Positions 44,825 to 53,331 of a stretch of DNA of 64,000 nt are shown here, piece by piece. This stretch comes from Pseudomonas sp. dw_358 (GTDB taxonomy: Bacteria; Pseudomonadota; Gammaproteobacteria; Pseudomonadales; Pseudomonadaceae). A model generated the notes under the pieces. The model did no database searches, was not told the DNA's origin, and saw only the letters and a list, made by a program, of their open reading frames with translations. The position numbers and the translations under genes were made by a program. Within the stretch, counting starts at the first letter, position 1, and the number at the start of each line of letters is the position of its first letter. The stretch covers positions 62,001 through 126,000 of the forward strand of contig NZ_JAAVUX010000012.1 in assembly GCF_018449655.1 (NCBI RefSeq), in the 5' to 3' direction.

Positions 44825-44855
44825 GACAAACCCCGCTTCGGCGGGGTTTGTCGTT
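44825..44855. terminator. Bidirectional terminator between convergent genes
   Basis: GACAAACCCCGC (44825-44836), TTCG loop, GCGGGGTTTGTC (44841-44852). A perfect 12-bp stem between the 62-aa gene and the DUF2058 gene, which stops 18 bases further on. Confidence 0.88.
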
Positions 44856-44869
44856 TCAGGGCGAGGTGA

Positions 44870-45412
44870 TTACCACATCAGATCGTCAGGGATCTTGTAG
44901 GCCGCATACGGATCATCACCGGCTTCCACTTCCTCGGTGGCCGTGTTGAGCAACACAATACGGCGTGGGTCGCGCTCCTGGACCTTGAGTGCCGCTTCGC
45001 GCGGGATGACTTCATAACCCCCGCCATGCTGCACGATCGCCAGCGCCCCGCTGCTCAGCTTGCTGCGCATCAACGCATTGACGGACAGGCGCTTGACCTT
45101 CTTGTCATCGACGAAGTTGTAGTAATCCTCGCCGGTCAATTTGGGCAGGCGCGTCGCTTCGATCAGTTGCTTGACCTGCGCGGCACGGGCCTTCTGCTCG
45201 ACTTTTTCCTGTTGCTGACGGTTGAGCTCCTGGTCGCGCCTGACCTTTTCGGCCATCGCTTCCTGTGCCAGGCGCTGCTGGGTGTCATCCACCTCGACCT
45301 GGCCCTTGTTCTCCATCCGTTTCTGTTTCTGTTTTTCTTTACTGACCTGCTTGACCTGTTTCTGGTTGACCAGACCGGCTTTCAGCAATTGGTCGCGAAG
45401 GGAAATACTCAT
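44870..45412 (-). CDS. DUF2058 domain-containing protein (YaiL-like)
   Basis: A 180-aa very charged protein of the DUF2058/nucleoprotein-polynucleotide-associated enzyme family. The ATG at 45412 begins the family N-terminus MSISLRDQLLKAGLVNQKQVKQ. A long Gln/Lys/Glu-rich helix spans about 20-85, then a conserved C-terminal domain (YYNFVDDKKVKRLSVNALMR, GAGDDPYAAYKIPDDLMW-like end). Function is unknown; association with RNA or ribosomes is speculative. It starts 17 bases after the mazG stop. Confidence 0.85.
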   Translation of the reverse strand: MSISLRDQLLKAGLVNQKQVKQVSKEKQKQKRMENKGQVEVDDTQQRLAQEAMAEKVRRDQELNRQQQEKVEQKARAAQVKQLIEATRLPKLTGEDYYNFVDDKKVKRLSVNALMRSKLSSGALAIVQHGGGYEVIPREAALKVQERDPRRIVLLNTATEEVEAGDDPYAAYKIPDDLMW

Positions 45413-45429
45413 GGTGTACTCACTTAGGC

Positions 45430-46263
45430 TCAGCCGCAGCTGGGCAGGTTCTTTTCCTGACGTTTGGCTTCGCCCCACAGAGCGTCCAGCTCATCCAGGG
45501 CACAATCTTCAATCGGACGACCCCTGTCGCGCAATGCCTGTTCGATAAAACGAAAGCGCCGATCGAACTTGCGATTGGCGCCGCGCAGGGCGTTTTCCGG
45601 GTCGACCTTGAGCTGGCGAGCCAGATTGACCACGCTGAACAGCAGGTCGCCCAGCTCGTCCTCTATGGCCAGCGTGTCGCCACCGGCCATGGCTTCCAGC
45701 ACTTCATCCAGCTCTTCGCGGACCTTGTCCACCACCGGCAGTGCCGCCGGCCAGTCGAAGCCCACGGTAGCCGCGCGCTTCTGCAACTTGGCGGCGCGGC
45801 TCAGGGCCGGCAGTGCCGCCGGCACATCGTCGAGCAATGACAGTTGTTCGGGCACCGTGGCTTTCTCCGCACGCTCCTGGGCCTTGATCTCCTCCCAGCG
45901 CTGTTTGACTTGAGTGTCATCCAGCCTGGGCAAGTCCAGAGGCCCGTAGAGGTCGCCGGTGGGAAACACATGAGGATGGCGGCGGATCAACTTGCGGGTG
46001 ATGCCATCGACCACCGCGTCGAATTCGAATCGGCCCTCTTCACGGGCAAGCTGGCTGTAATACACCACCTGGAACAGCAAGTCGCCCAGCTCGCCGCGCA
46101 GCTGGTCGAAATCGCCCAGCTCGATGGCGTCGGCCACTTCGTAGGCTTCTTCGAGGGTGTGCGGGACGATGCTCGCGTAGTTCTGCTTGAGGTCCCAGGG
46201 GCAGCCATATTGCGGGTCGCGCAGGCGGGCCATAAGGTTGAGAAGGTCTTGCAGGCTGTACAT
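45430..46263 (-). CDS. mazG: Nucleoside triphosphate pyrophosphohydrolase MazG
   Basis: A 277-aa all-alpha NTP-PPase that hydrolyses NTPs, and in E. coli lowers ppGpp-linked stress responses. Two tandem MazG domains are visible: the N-terminal one with GCPWDLKQNYASIVPHTLEEAYEVADAI and RGELGDLLFQVVYYSQLA, and the C-terminal one with VREELDEVLEA and EDELGDLLFSVVNLAR. The metal-binding EExxE/ExxD residues are present in both. Its position behind relA is conserved in Pseudomonas and E. coli. Confidence 0.95.
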   Translation of the reverse strand: MYSLQDLLNLMARLRDPQYGCPWDLKQNYASIVPHTLEEAYEVADAIELGDFDQLRGELGDLLFQVVYYSQLAREEGRFEFDAVVDGITRKLIRRHPHVFPTGDLYGPLDLPRLDDTQVKQRWEEIKAQERAEKATVPEQLSLLDDVPAALPALSRAAKLQKRAATVGFDWPAALPVVDKVREELDEVLEAMAGGDTLAIEDELGDLLFSVVNLARQLKVDPENALRGANRKFDRRFRFIEQALRDRGRPIEDCALDELDALWGEAKRQEKNLPSCG

Positions 46264-46303
46264 TCGCTAAGTTCTCGATGCTGGCCAATGGCGTCTCGTG
46301 GCA

Positions 46304-46342
46304 GCAGGCCTTGGCAGCGACGCTATCGCGGCCAAGGCCTGC
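46304..46342. repeat. REP-like palindrome between relA and mazG
   Basis: GCAGGCCTTGGC (46304-46315) and GCCAAGGCCTGC (46331-46342): perfect 12-bp arms, 15-base loop. No T-run follows, so read-through from relA to mazG remains possible, perhaps with mRNA stabilisation. Confidence 0.7.
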
Positions 46343-46370
46343 CCCCACAGAGCCCGGCCGAAGACGGGTA

Positions 46371-48614
46371 TCAAGGCGTGCGATTACGCCGCGTCTCGAT
46401 GATGTTCGGCAACTGCGAAATGCGCCCCAGCAAGCGACCCAGCGCATCCAGGCCGGGAATCTCGATGGTCAGGGACATCAGCGCGGTGTTGTCTTCCTTG
46501 TTCGAGCGGGTGTTCACCGCCAGCACGTTGATCCGCTCGTTGAGCAGCACCTGGGATACGTCACGCAGCAGACCGGAACGGTCGTAGGCGCGAATGATGA
46601 TGTCCACGGGATAGGTGAGCACCGGCACTGGCCCCCAGCTGACCTGAATGATGCGCTCTGGCTCGCGTCCGCCCAGTTGCAGCACCGAGGCACAGTCCTG
46701 ACGGTGAATGCTCACGCCGCGCCCCTGGGTGATGTAGCCGACGATGGCATCGCCCGGCAAAGGCTGGCAGCAGCCTGCCATCTGCGTCATCAGGTTGCCG
46801 ACGCCCTGGATCTGGATGTCGCCACGCTTGCCAGGCTTGTAGCCGGTAGCCTTGCGCGGAATCAGCTCCAATTGCTCGTTGCCGCGCTCGGGCTCCACCA
46901 GCTGCTGGGCGGCATTGACCAGATGGGCAATGCGCAGATCCCCTGCACCGAGGGCAGCGAACATGTCATCGGCGGTCTTGTAGTTGACCTTCTCGGCCAG
47001 GTGATCGAAATCCACCTGCGGCAGCCCCAGGCGGCTCAGCTCGCGCTCGAGCAGGGTGCGCCCGGCGGCGACGTTCTGGTCGCGGGCCTGCAACTTGAAC
47101 CAGTGGACAATCTTGGCCCGGGCCCGGGACGTGGTCACGTAGCCCAGGTTGGAGTTCAGCCAGTCGCGGCTCGGCGTGCCGTGCTTGCTGGTGATGATCT
47201 CCACCTGCTCGCCAGTGTTGAGGCTGTAGTTGAGCGGCACGATCCGCCCGTTGATCTTCGCGCCCCGGCAGTTGTGGCCGATTTCGGTGTGCACCCGGTA
47301 GGCGAAGTCCAGCGGCGTCGCGCCCTTGGGCAAGTCGATGGCATGGCCGTCGGGGGTGAACACATAGACCCGGTCGGGCTCGATATCGACCCGCAACTGC
47401 TCGGCCAGGCCACCAATGTCGCCCAGTTCCTCGTGCCATTCGAGCACTTGGCGCAGCCACGAGATCTTCTCTTCGTAGTGGTTGGACCCGGATTTGACGT
47501 CGGTGCCTTTGTAACGCCAGTGGGCACAGACCCCCAGCTCGGCCTCTTCGTGCATGGCGTGGGTGCGGATCTGCACCTCCAGCACTTTGCCTTCAGGCCC
47601 GATCACGGCGGTATGCAGCGAGCGGTAGCCGTTTTCCTTGGGATTGGCGATGTAGTCGTCGAACTCCTTGGGGATGTGCCGCCACAAGGTGTGCACGATG
47701 CCCAACGCGGTGTAGCAGTCGCGCATTTCCGGAACCAGCACGCGTACGGCGCGAACGTCGTAGATCTGGCTGAATTCCAGGCCCTTGCGCTGCATTTTGC
47801 GCCAGATGGAATAGATGTGCTTGGCCCGGCCACTGATGTCGGCCTTGACCCCGGTATTGAGCAGTTCGTCGTGCAGCTGGCTCATGACTTCGCTGATGAA
47901 CCGTTCCCGGTCCATGCGCCGCTCGTGCAGCAGCTTGGCGATCTGCTTGTACTGATCGGGCTCCAGGTAGCGGAAAGACAGGTCTTCCAGCTCCCATTTG
48001 ATATGGCCGATACCCAGCCGGTGGGCCAGCGGAGCGTAGATGTCGAAGACTTCGCGGGCGACCCGATTGCGTTTTTCGTCGTCGGCGCTTTTCACCGCGC
48101 GAATGGCGCAGGTGCGCTCGGCCAGCTTGATCAAAGCCACGCGGACATCGTCGACCATGGCCACCAGCATCTTGCGCAGGTTCTCGACCTGGGCCTGGGA
48201 GCCCAGCACCAGCGACTGGCGAGGGCTCAGGCTGGCGCTGATGGCGGCCATGCGCAGCACGCCGTCGATCAGCTTGGTGACGGTACCGCCGAAGCGGGCT
48301 TCCACTTCCGCCAGGGTGACCCGTCCTTCACGCACGGCGCGGTAGATGACCGCCGCCATCAGCGAGTCCTGGTCGAGCTTGAGATCGGCGAGAATCTCGG
48401 CGATCTCCAGACCCGCCTGGAAACACGAGGTGCCATCGGCCCATGAATGCTTGGCCATGTTACCGAGTTGCTCGGCCTGCAGCGCGAACTCGCAGGCCGC
48501 CTTGAGGGCCCCGCGGTCGAGCACCAGGTCGACACTGACGATGTGGTCGAGCCATGCATCGAGATTGATACTGCCGTCAGTGTTGACCGGCTGGTGTGCT
48601 CTCACCTGTACCAT
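46371..48614 (-). CDS. relA: GTP pyrophosphokinase RelA
   Basis: A 747-aa ribosome-associated (p)ppGpp synthetase of the stringent response. The N-terminal hydrolase-type domain lacks the HD and downstream metal ligands (YRAVREGR where SpoT has HD..EDT), so it is synthetase-only, as in RelA. The synthetase domain has YSIWRKMQRK and NPKENGYRSLHTAVIGPEGK, then a TGS domain (VYVFTPDGHAIDLPKGATPLDFAY, about residues 400-460), a helical/zinc-finger region with CCQPLPGD, and a C-terminal ACT domain. Order relA-mazG is conserved. Confidence 0.96.
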   Translation of the reverse strand: MVQVRAHQPVNTDGSINLDAWLDHIVSVDLVLDRGALKAACEFALQAEQLGNMAKHSWADGTSCFQAGLEIAEILADLKLDQDSLMAAVIYRAVREGRVTLAEVEARFGGTVTKLIDGVLRMAAISASLSPRQSLVLGSQAQVENLRKMLVAMVDDVRVALIKLAERTCAIRAVKSADDEKRNRVAREVFDIYAPLAHRLGIGHIKWELEDLSFRYLEPDQYKQIAKLLHERRMDRERFISEVMSQLHDELLNTGVKADISGRAKHIYSIWRKMQRKGLEFSQIYDVRAVRVLVPEMRDCYTALGIVHTLWRHIPKEFDDYIANPKENGYRSLHTAVIGPEGKVLEVQIRTHAMHEEAELGVCAHWRYKGTDVKSGSNHYEEKISWLRQVLEWHEELGDIGGLAEQLRVDIEPDRVYVFTPDGHAIDLPKGATPLDFAYRVHTEIGHNCRGAKINGRIVPLNYSLNTGEQVEIITSKHGTPSRDWLNSNLGYVTTSRARAKIVHWFKLQARDQNVAAGRTLLERELSRLGLPQVDFDHLAEKVNYKTADDMFAALGAGDLRIAHLVNAAQQLVEPERGNEQLELIPRKATGYKPGKRGDIQIQGVGNLMTQMAGCCQPLPGDAIVGYITQGRGVSIHRQDCASVLQLGGREPERIIQVSWGPVPVLTYPVDIIIRAYDRSGLLRDVSQVLLNERINVLAVNTRSNKEDNTALMSLTIEIPGLDALGRLLGRISQLPNIIETRRNRTP

Positions 48615-48632
48615 CTTGGTTACCTTCCCTAA

Positions 48633-48650
48633 GATGCATCGAAATGCATC
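48633..48650. repeat. Small palindrome upstream of relA
   Basis: GATGCAT (48633-48639), loop CGAA, ATGCATC (48644-48650). A short hairpin in the 81-bp gap between rlmD and relA; no T-run. Confidence 0.45.
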
Positions 48651-48695
48651 AACAATCGCTGGCTAAGCCCCTGCTGGGCCGGCAGGGCAGTGTTG

Positions 48696-50081
48696 CTACA
48701 CGCCAGTCGGAGTTGACGAGCCTTCCTGGCTCGTTTCGAATAACGCCATCGCCTCGACATGTGCGGTTTGCGGAAACATGTCGAGGATTCCGGCCCGTTT
48801 TAACCTGTAGCCCTGCTTGAGCAATTCGACCGCATCGCGCGCCAGAGTTGCAGGATTGCAGGACACATAAACCAATCGCTTCGCACCCAGGGCGGCAACA
48901 TGTTTCACCACCTCCAGAGCGCCATCGCGGGGCGGGTCGAGGAGCACTGCAGCAAACCCCTCCTTCGCCCATGGAGACCCGGCCAGAGGCTGCGCCAGAT
49001 CCGCCTGAAAAAATGTCGCATTGCCGACCCCGTTGCTGACCGCGTTGACCGCGGCGCGCTCGACCATTACGCCGACGCCTTCCACGGCCACCACCTCTCG
49101 GGCCAGGCCCGCCAATGGCAGGGCAAAATTGCCGAGGCCGCAGAACAGGTCCAGAACTCGCTCATCGCGGCTCGGCGCCAACCAGTTCAGCGCCTGCTCG
49201 ATCATCGCCGTATTGACCTCGGCGTTGACCTGGACAAAATCACCCGGCTGGTACGCCAACTGCAAACCCCAGGGTCGCAAGGCATAGCCCAACGGCTGCT
49301 CGGGCTGGTCAGGCTGCGGCTCGCCATCGCCCTGCAGCCACAGCTGTGCGTCGTGCTCACGGCAAAACTGTTGCAGAGAAGCCAGATCAGCCTCTGCCAG
49401 CGGTGCTACATGGCGTAACAGTAGCGCTTGGCCAGTACCACTGAACAACTCGACATGCCCCAGCACCTGTGGCTTGACGAAGCCGTGCAACAGCGCAGGC
49501 AGCGTTTTCATCAGTGCCTGCAAAGGCTGTACCAGCACCAGGCAGTCATCGATGGGCACGATGTCCTGGCTGGCGGCGGCACGAAACCCTACGTCCAGAC
49601 GGCGCGCACGCTGATCCCAGCGCACCGCGATCCGCGCGCGGCGGCGGTAGCCCAGTTCCGGGCCCGCCAACGGCGCTGCCCACTCCTGGGGCTCGATATG
49701 GGCGACACGGGATAACTGCTCGGTCAGTTGGCGCTGCTTGAGCTGCAACTGCTCGGCGTGAGGTAAATGCTGCACGCTGCAACCGCCGCAGGTGCCGAAG
49801 TGCTTGCAAGGCGCCGTGCGGCGGCTGGGGCTGGCGGTGTAGACCCGCTCGGTGCGCGCTTCCACCACTTTGCCATGGGCGTTGAGCACCCGTGCCTCGA
49901 CCTCTTCATCGGCCAGGGCACCGGCGACAAACCAGGTACGCCCGTCCAGAAATGCGATGCCGCGGCCGTCACTGCTCAGGCGCTCGATGGTCAGGCGCTG
50001 TTTCTTGCCGGCCGGAATCTGGCTGATGCGCGTGCCGCCCGCAGGTTGGAAACGCAGCCCGGGCTTGCCTTTGCCGGCCAT
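48696..50081 (-). CDS. rlmD: 23S rRNA (uracil-1939-C5)-methyltransferase RlmD
   Basis: A 461-aa SAM-dependent methyltransferase that modifies U1939 of 23S rRNA. Features: an N-terminal TRAM domain (about 20-80), the iron-sulfur cysteine cluster around residue 92 ([14 protein letters not shown]), the SAM site [17 protein letters not shown], and the catalytic Cys in [14 protein letters not shown]. The ATG overlaps the cysM stop by one base (TGATG). It sits in the conserved cysM-rlmD-relA order. Confidence 0.95.
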   Translation of the reverse strand: MAGKGKPGLRFQPAGGTRISQIPAGKKQRLTIERLSSDGRGIAFLDGRTWFVAGALADEEVEARVLNAHGKVVEARTERVYTASPSRRTAPCKHFGTCGGCSVQHLPHAEQLQLKQRQLTEQLSRVAHIEPQEWAAPLAGPELGYRRRARIAVRWDQRARRLDVGFRAAASQDIVPIDDCLVLVQPLQALMKTLPALLHGFVKPQVLGHVELFSGTGQALLLRHVAPLAEADLASLQQFCREHDAQLWLQGDGEPQPDQPEQPLGYALRPWGLQLAYQPGDFVQVNAEVNTAMIEQALNWLAPSRDERVLDLFCGLGNFALPLAGLAREVVAVEGVGVMVERAAVNAVSNGVGNATFFQADLAQPLAGSPWAKEGFAAVLLDPPRDGALEVVKHVAALGAKRLVYVSCNPATLARDAVELLKQGYRLKRAGILDMFPQTAHVEAMALFETSQEGSSTPTGV

Positions 50082-50983
50082 CAGTTGGGCGCGTCGAAAA
50101 TGCCGCTGGACAGGTAGCGATCGCCGCGGTCACAGACGATGGCGACGATGACCGCGTTTTCCAGCTCTTGAGACAAGCGCAACATGGCCGCCACCGCGCC
50201 GCCCGAGGACACGCCGCAGAAGATGCCTTCCTCGCGGGCCAGGCGCCGGGTCACGTCTTCGGCTTCGGCCTGAGCCATGTCGACGATGCGATCGACGCGC
50301 TCGGCCTGGTAGATCTTCGGCAGATATTCCTGCGGCCAGCGGCGAATACCGGGAATGGCCGAGCCTTCCATGGGCTGCAAGCCGACGATCTGCACCTGGG
50401 GGTTGCGCTCCTTGAGGTAGCGCGAGGTGCCCATGATGGTCCCGGTGGTGCCCATGGAGCTGACGAAGTGGGTAATGGTGCCCTCGGTCTGCTGCCAGAT
50501 TTCCGGACCGGTGCTGCGGTAGTGCGCTTCCGGATTGTCGCCGTTGGCAAACTGATCGAGTACCTTGCCACGGCCTTCGGCCTGCATGCGTTCGGCCAGG
50601 TCGCGGGCACCTTCCATGCCCTCTTCACGGGTGACCAGAATGAGTTGCGCACCGTAGGCCGTCATGGCGGCCTTGCGCTCGGCGGTGGAGTTGTCGGGCA
50701 TGATGAGGATCATCTTGTAGCCCTTGATTGCCGCCGCCATGGCCAAGGCAATGCCGGTATTGCCCGAGGTCGCCTCGATCAACGTGTCGCCAGGCTGGAT
50801 CTGCCCACGGCTTTCGGCGCGGCTGATCATCGACAGCGCGGGACGGTCCTTGACCGAGCCAGCCGGATTGTTGCCCTCCAGCTTGAGCAGCAGAGTATTG
50901 CTGGTCACACCGGCCAGGCGCTGCAAGCGCACCAGTGGGGTATTGCCGACGCAATCGGCGATGGTGAGGTACTGCACGGTCAT
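50081..50983 (-). CDS. cysM: Cysteine synthase B
   Basis: A 300-aa PLP-dependent O-acetylserine sulfhydrylase B, able to use thiosulfate or sulfide. The PLP Lys lies in [11 protein letters not shown] (residue about 43), the substrate-carboxylate loop is [12 protein letters not shown], and the PLP-phosphate loop is [13 protein letters not shown]. The CysM-type loop [19 protein letters not shown] distinguishes it from CysK. It lies between an upstream two-component system and rlmD, with an 87-bp promoter region before it. Confidence 0.95.
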   Translation of the reverse strand: MTVQYLTIADCVGNTPLVRLQRLAGVTSNTLLLKLEGNNPAGSVKDRPALSMISRAESRGQIQPGDTLIEATSGNTGIALAMAAAIKGYKMILIMPDNSTAERKAAMTAYGAQLILVTREEGMEGARDLAERMQAEGRGKVLDQFANGDNPEAHYRSTGPEIWQQTEGTITHFVSSMGTTGTIMGTSRYLKERNPQVQIVGLQPMEGSAIPGIRRWPQEYLPKIYQAERVDRIVDMAQAEAEDVTRRLAREEGIFCGVSSGGAVAAMLRLSQELENAVIVAIVCDRGDRYLSSGIFDAPN

Positions 50984-51070
50984 GATGTATTCGCAATCCG
51001 GCCTGCGGGAGGTTGCCTATCATACCGGCAAACGTCGCCAGCCCATATCACGCAAAGTGAGGGCTTTATA

Positions 51071-52480
51071 TCAGCTGGTTATATACAACCGGGGCGGCTC
51101 GTTTACAGTCGGGTTCGACACCGCGCCAAGGACCGCTCGGGGCAAGCGCAGGTTTACCCGCAACCCCTTGCGATTGTTCTGCGCCCACAGCTGCCCACCC
51201 TGCGCCACCACCGAGCGCCGCGCAATGCTCAGGCCCAATCCGAAACCGCCATCCCCCGGGCGCGAGCCATCGAGGCGGATGAACGGATCGAAGATTCGCT
51301 CAAGATCCCCGGGCGCCACGCCACCGCCCTCGTCGTCCAGCCACAGCAGCCAATCCTCCTCCAGCAGGCGGCCGTGCAGGGTGATGCGGCCATGGGCCGG
51401 CGAGTGGCGGATGGCATTGCGCAGGATATTCTCCAGGGCCTGGGCAAGGGCATTGAGGTCGCCCATAAGCCAACACTCGGCCGCCACGGCACAGTGCAAC
51501 TGTGCCGAGGGCCAGCGGGTTTCGTAACAGGCATTTTCGGCAACCATCTCCCATAACGCTTGCAGCTGGATGGGCTCGCGTGCCTGAGGGGTACGCTCGG
51601 CATCCAGCCAGGCCAGTTGCAGGGTGTCCTCCACCAGCCGCTGCATGCCGTCGATTTCCCGGTCCAGGCGCTGACGCAGGCGGCCGGGATCCGCCTCGCT
51701 CTCGCTGGCGACTTTCAAGCGGCTCAAGGGGGTGCGCAGCTCGTGGGACAGATCGCGTAACAGTTGATGCTGCAAGGCCACCGTGCCCTGCAGACGCTCG
51801 GAAAGCTGATCGAACGCCCGCCCCAGCTCGCCCAATTCATCCTTGCGCATCGTGGTTGCAGCAGAAAGGCGTGTGCCCAGCGGGTCAGCCTGCCAGGCGT
51901 TGGCCTGCTCGCGCAGATCGTTCAGCGGACGGATCAGCAAGCGATACAGGCCGATACAGAACAATAGCGTCAGCAGCGCCGGTAACAGCCCGTTAGTCAC
52001 CATTTGCCAGAGTATGGCGTAGCGCCCTGGCATGAGTTCTGCGGGCAACTGGATGACCAGGCTGCCACTGGCCGGGTCTCCGGGAAAGTCCACTTTCAGC
52101 CAGGGCGCCCCAAGCGCGCGCTTGCTGACCGGCCAATCGATACCGCGCAGAAAGGTCAGATGGCGACGCATTTCGGCAGTCAAGGGCTCGCTGCCCATGA
52201 CTTGCAGGTTGCCATCCACCAGGGTGACGGCGCTGTCGCTGTGACGCCGGCGAAAGTGTGCCAGCCAGGCATCGACGCCCACGCGGCCGCCGTTCTTCCA
52301 GGCTTGCTCGGCCTGGCGCGCGTAGTGCAGCAGGTCGGCCCGTACCGTCTCGGACAGATAGGCATTGCGCTCCTGCACATAGCGGCCGACCGACCAGCTC
52401 AGACTGATCATCAAAAGCGAGAAGCCCACCAGCAAAATGGCCAGACGCCAGAACAGCGAATGCCGCCCCGGCAGGTTCAT
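51071..52480 (-). CDS. Two-component sensor histidine kinase
   Basis: A 469-aa inner-membrane kinase. A membrane helix at about 12-32, a periplasmic domain of about 120 residues, and a second helix near 155-180 precede a HAMP region (IRPLNDLREQANAWQADP), HisKA with RDLSHELRTPLSRLK, and an HATPase with NAIRHSPAHGRI and GFGLGLSIARR. It overlaps the response regulator by 4 bases. Its place between cysM and gacS is that of PirS (ferric-enterobactin sensing) in P. aeruginosa, but no adjacent TonB receptor gene is present here, so the signal is open. Confidence 0.9.
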   Translation of the reverse strand: MNLPGRHSLFWRLAILLVGFSLLMISLSWSVGRYVQERNAYLSETVRADLLHYARQAEQAWKNGGRVGVDAWLAHFRRRHSDSAVTLVDGNLQVMGSEPLTAEMRRHLTFLRGIDWPVSKRALGAPWLKVDFPGDPASGSLVIQLPAELMPGRYAILWQMVTNGLLPALLTLLFCIGLYRLLIRPLNDLREQANAWQADPLGTRLSAATTMRKDELGELGRAFDQLSERLQGTVALQHQLLRDLSHELRTPLSRLKVASESEADPGRLRQRLDREIDGMQRLVEDTLQLAWLDAERTPQAREPIQLQALWEMVAENACYETRWPSAQLHCAVAAECWLMGDLNALAQALENILRNAIRHSPAHGRITLHGRLLEEDWLLWLDDEGGGVAPGDLERIFDPFIRLDGSRPGDGGFGLGLSIARRSVVAQGGQLWAQNNRKGLRVNLRLPRAVLGAVSNPTVNEPPRLYITS

Positions 52481-53202
52481 GACTCCAGCTCGCGGCTGCT
52501 CAAGACGTAGCCTTTGCCCCAGACCGTGCGCAACTGACGCTCGGCGTAACCCACGGCCTTGAGCTTGCGGCGGATCTGGCTGACGTGCATGTCCAGACTG
52601 CGATCATGCCGGAAATAGCCGCGCTGGAGCACGTGCTGATAAAGGAAGGCCTTGCTTGAAACCTCCTCATGTTGCCGGTGCAAAGTCTCCAGCAAGCGGT
52701 ATTCGCTGGGCGTCAAGCCCGCCTGAAGGCCGTTGTGCCAGACGTCGCTGAAGGTTTCGTCGAAGCGCAAGGCGTCCACTGCCACGGCCACCGGCCCGGA
52801 CTCGCGCCGCTGGCGCTCCAGCACGACGCGGCGCAGGATGGCCTCGACCCGCACTTGCAGCTCATCCATGCTGAACGGCTTGGGCAGATAATCGTCGGCA
52901 CCCCGACGAAAGCCGCTGATGCGGTCATTCTCGGCCCCTAACGCCGACATCAGGATCACCGGCACTGCGGTACTCTCGCGCAGGCGCTGGAGCACATCCA
53001 GGCCGTTCATGCCCGGCATCAGAATGTCCATCAGCACCACGTCGTAGCCCTCGGACCGGGCCAGTGCCAGGCCTTCCTGACCGTTGCGGCACCAGGTGAC
53101 CTGGTAGCCGTAGCGGCCTAACTGGTCATGCACATAGGCGCCCAGCACGGGATCGTCCTCGATGGCGAGCACGCGGGACGATGCGAGGTTTTCAAGATTC
53201 AT
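52477..53202 (-). CDS. OmpR/PhoB-family response regulator
   Basis: A 241-aa regulator. The receiver domain has the acidic pair EDD near residue 15, the phospho-Asp in VVLMDILMPGMNG (about residue 57) and the conserved KPF. A winged-helix domain follows (LTPSEYRLLETLHRQHEEVSSKAFLYQHVLQRG, ..., DMHVSQIRRKLKAVG). It is transcribed divergently from gacS and is the first gene of a two-gene unit with the kinase. Target genes cannot be read from the sequence; PirR is the positional counterpart. Confidence 0.9.
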   Translation of the reverse strand: MNLENLASSRVLAIEDDPVLGAYVHDQLGRYGYQVTWCRNGQEGLALARSEGYDVVLMDILMPGMNGLDVLQRLRESTAVPVILMSALGAENDRISGFRRGADDYLPKPFSMDELQVRVEAILRRVVLERQRRESGPVAVAVDALRFDETFSDVWHNGLQAGLTPSEYRLLETLHRQHEEVSSKAFLYQHVLQRGYFRHDRSLDMHVSQIRRKLKAVGYAERQLRTVWGKGYVLSSRELES

Positions 53203-53331
53203 TGTCGGATACTATTGGTTCTCGTTCATCGATTATTCGGCAATGCCGGTGCGCCCGCAACACCTGCGGATGCAATCCACTCTGACTCGGGGTATTTTGC
53301 CTGCAGGATATCAAGTGCCCAGGAGACAGGC

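Noticed and set aside
53128-53331. Extended gacS start at 53128
   Set aside because: The GTG at 53332 has a strong ribosome-binding site and gives the standard 917-aa GacS with H294, D717 and H863 at their known numbers.
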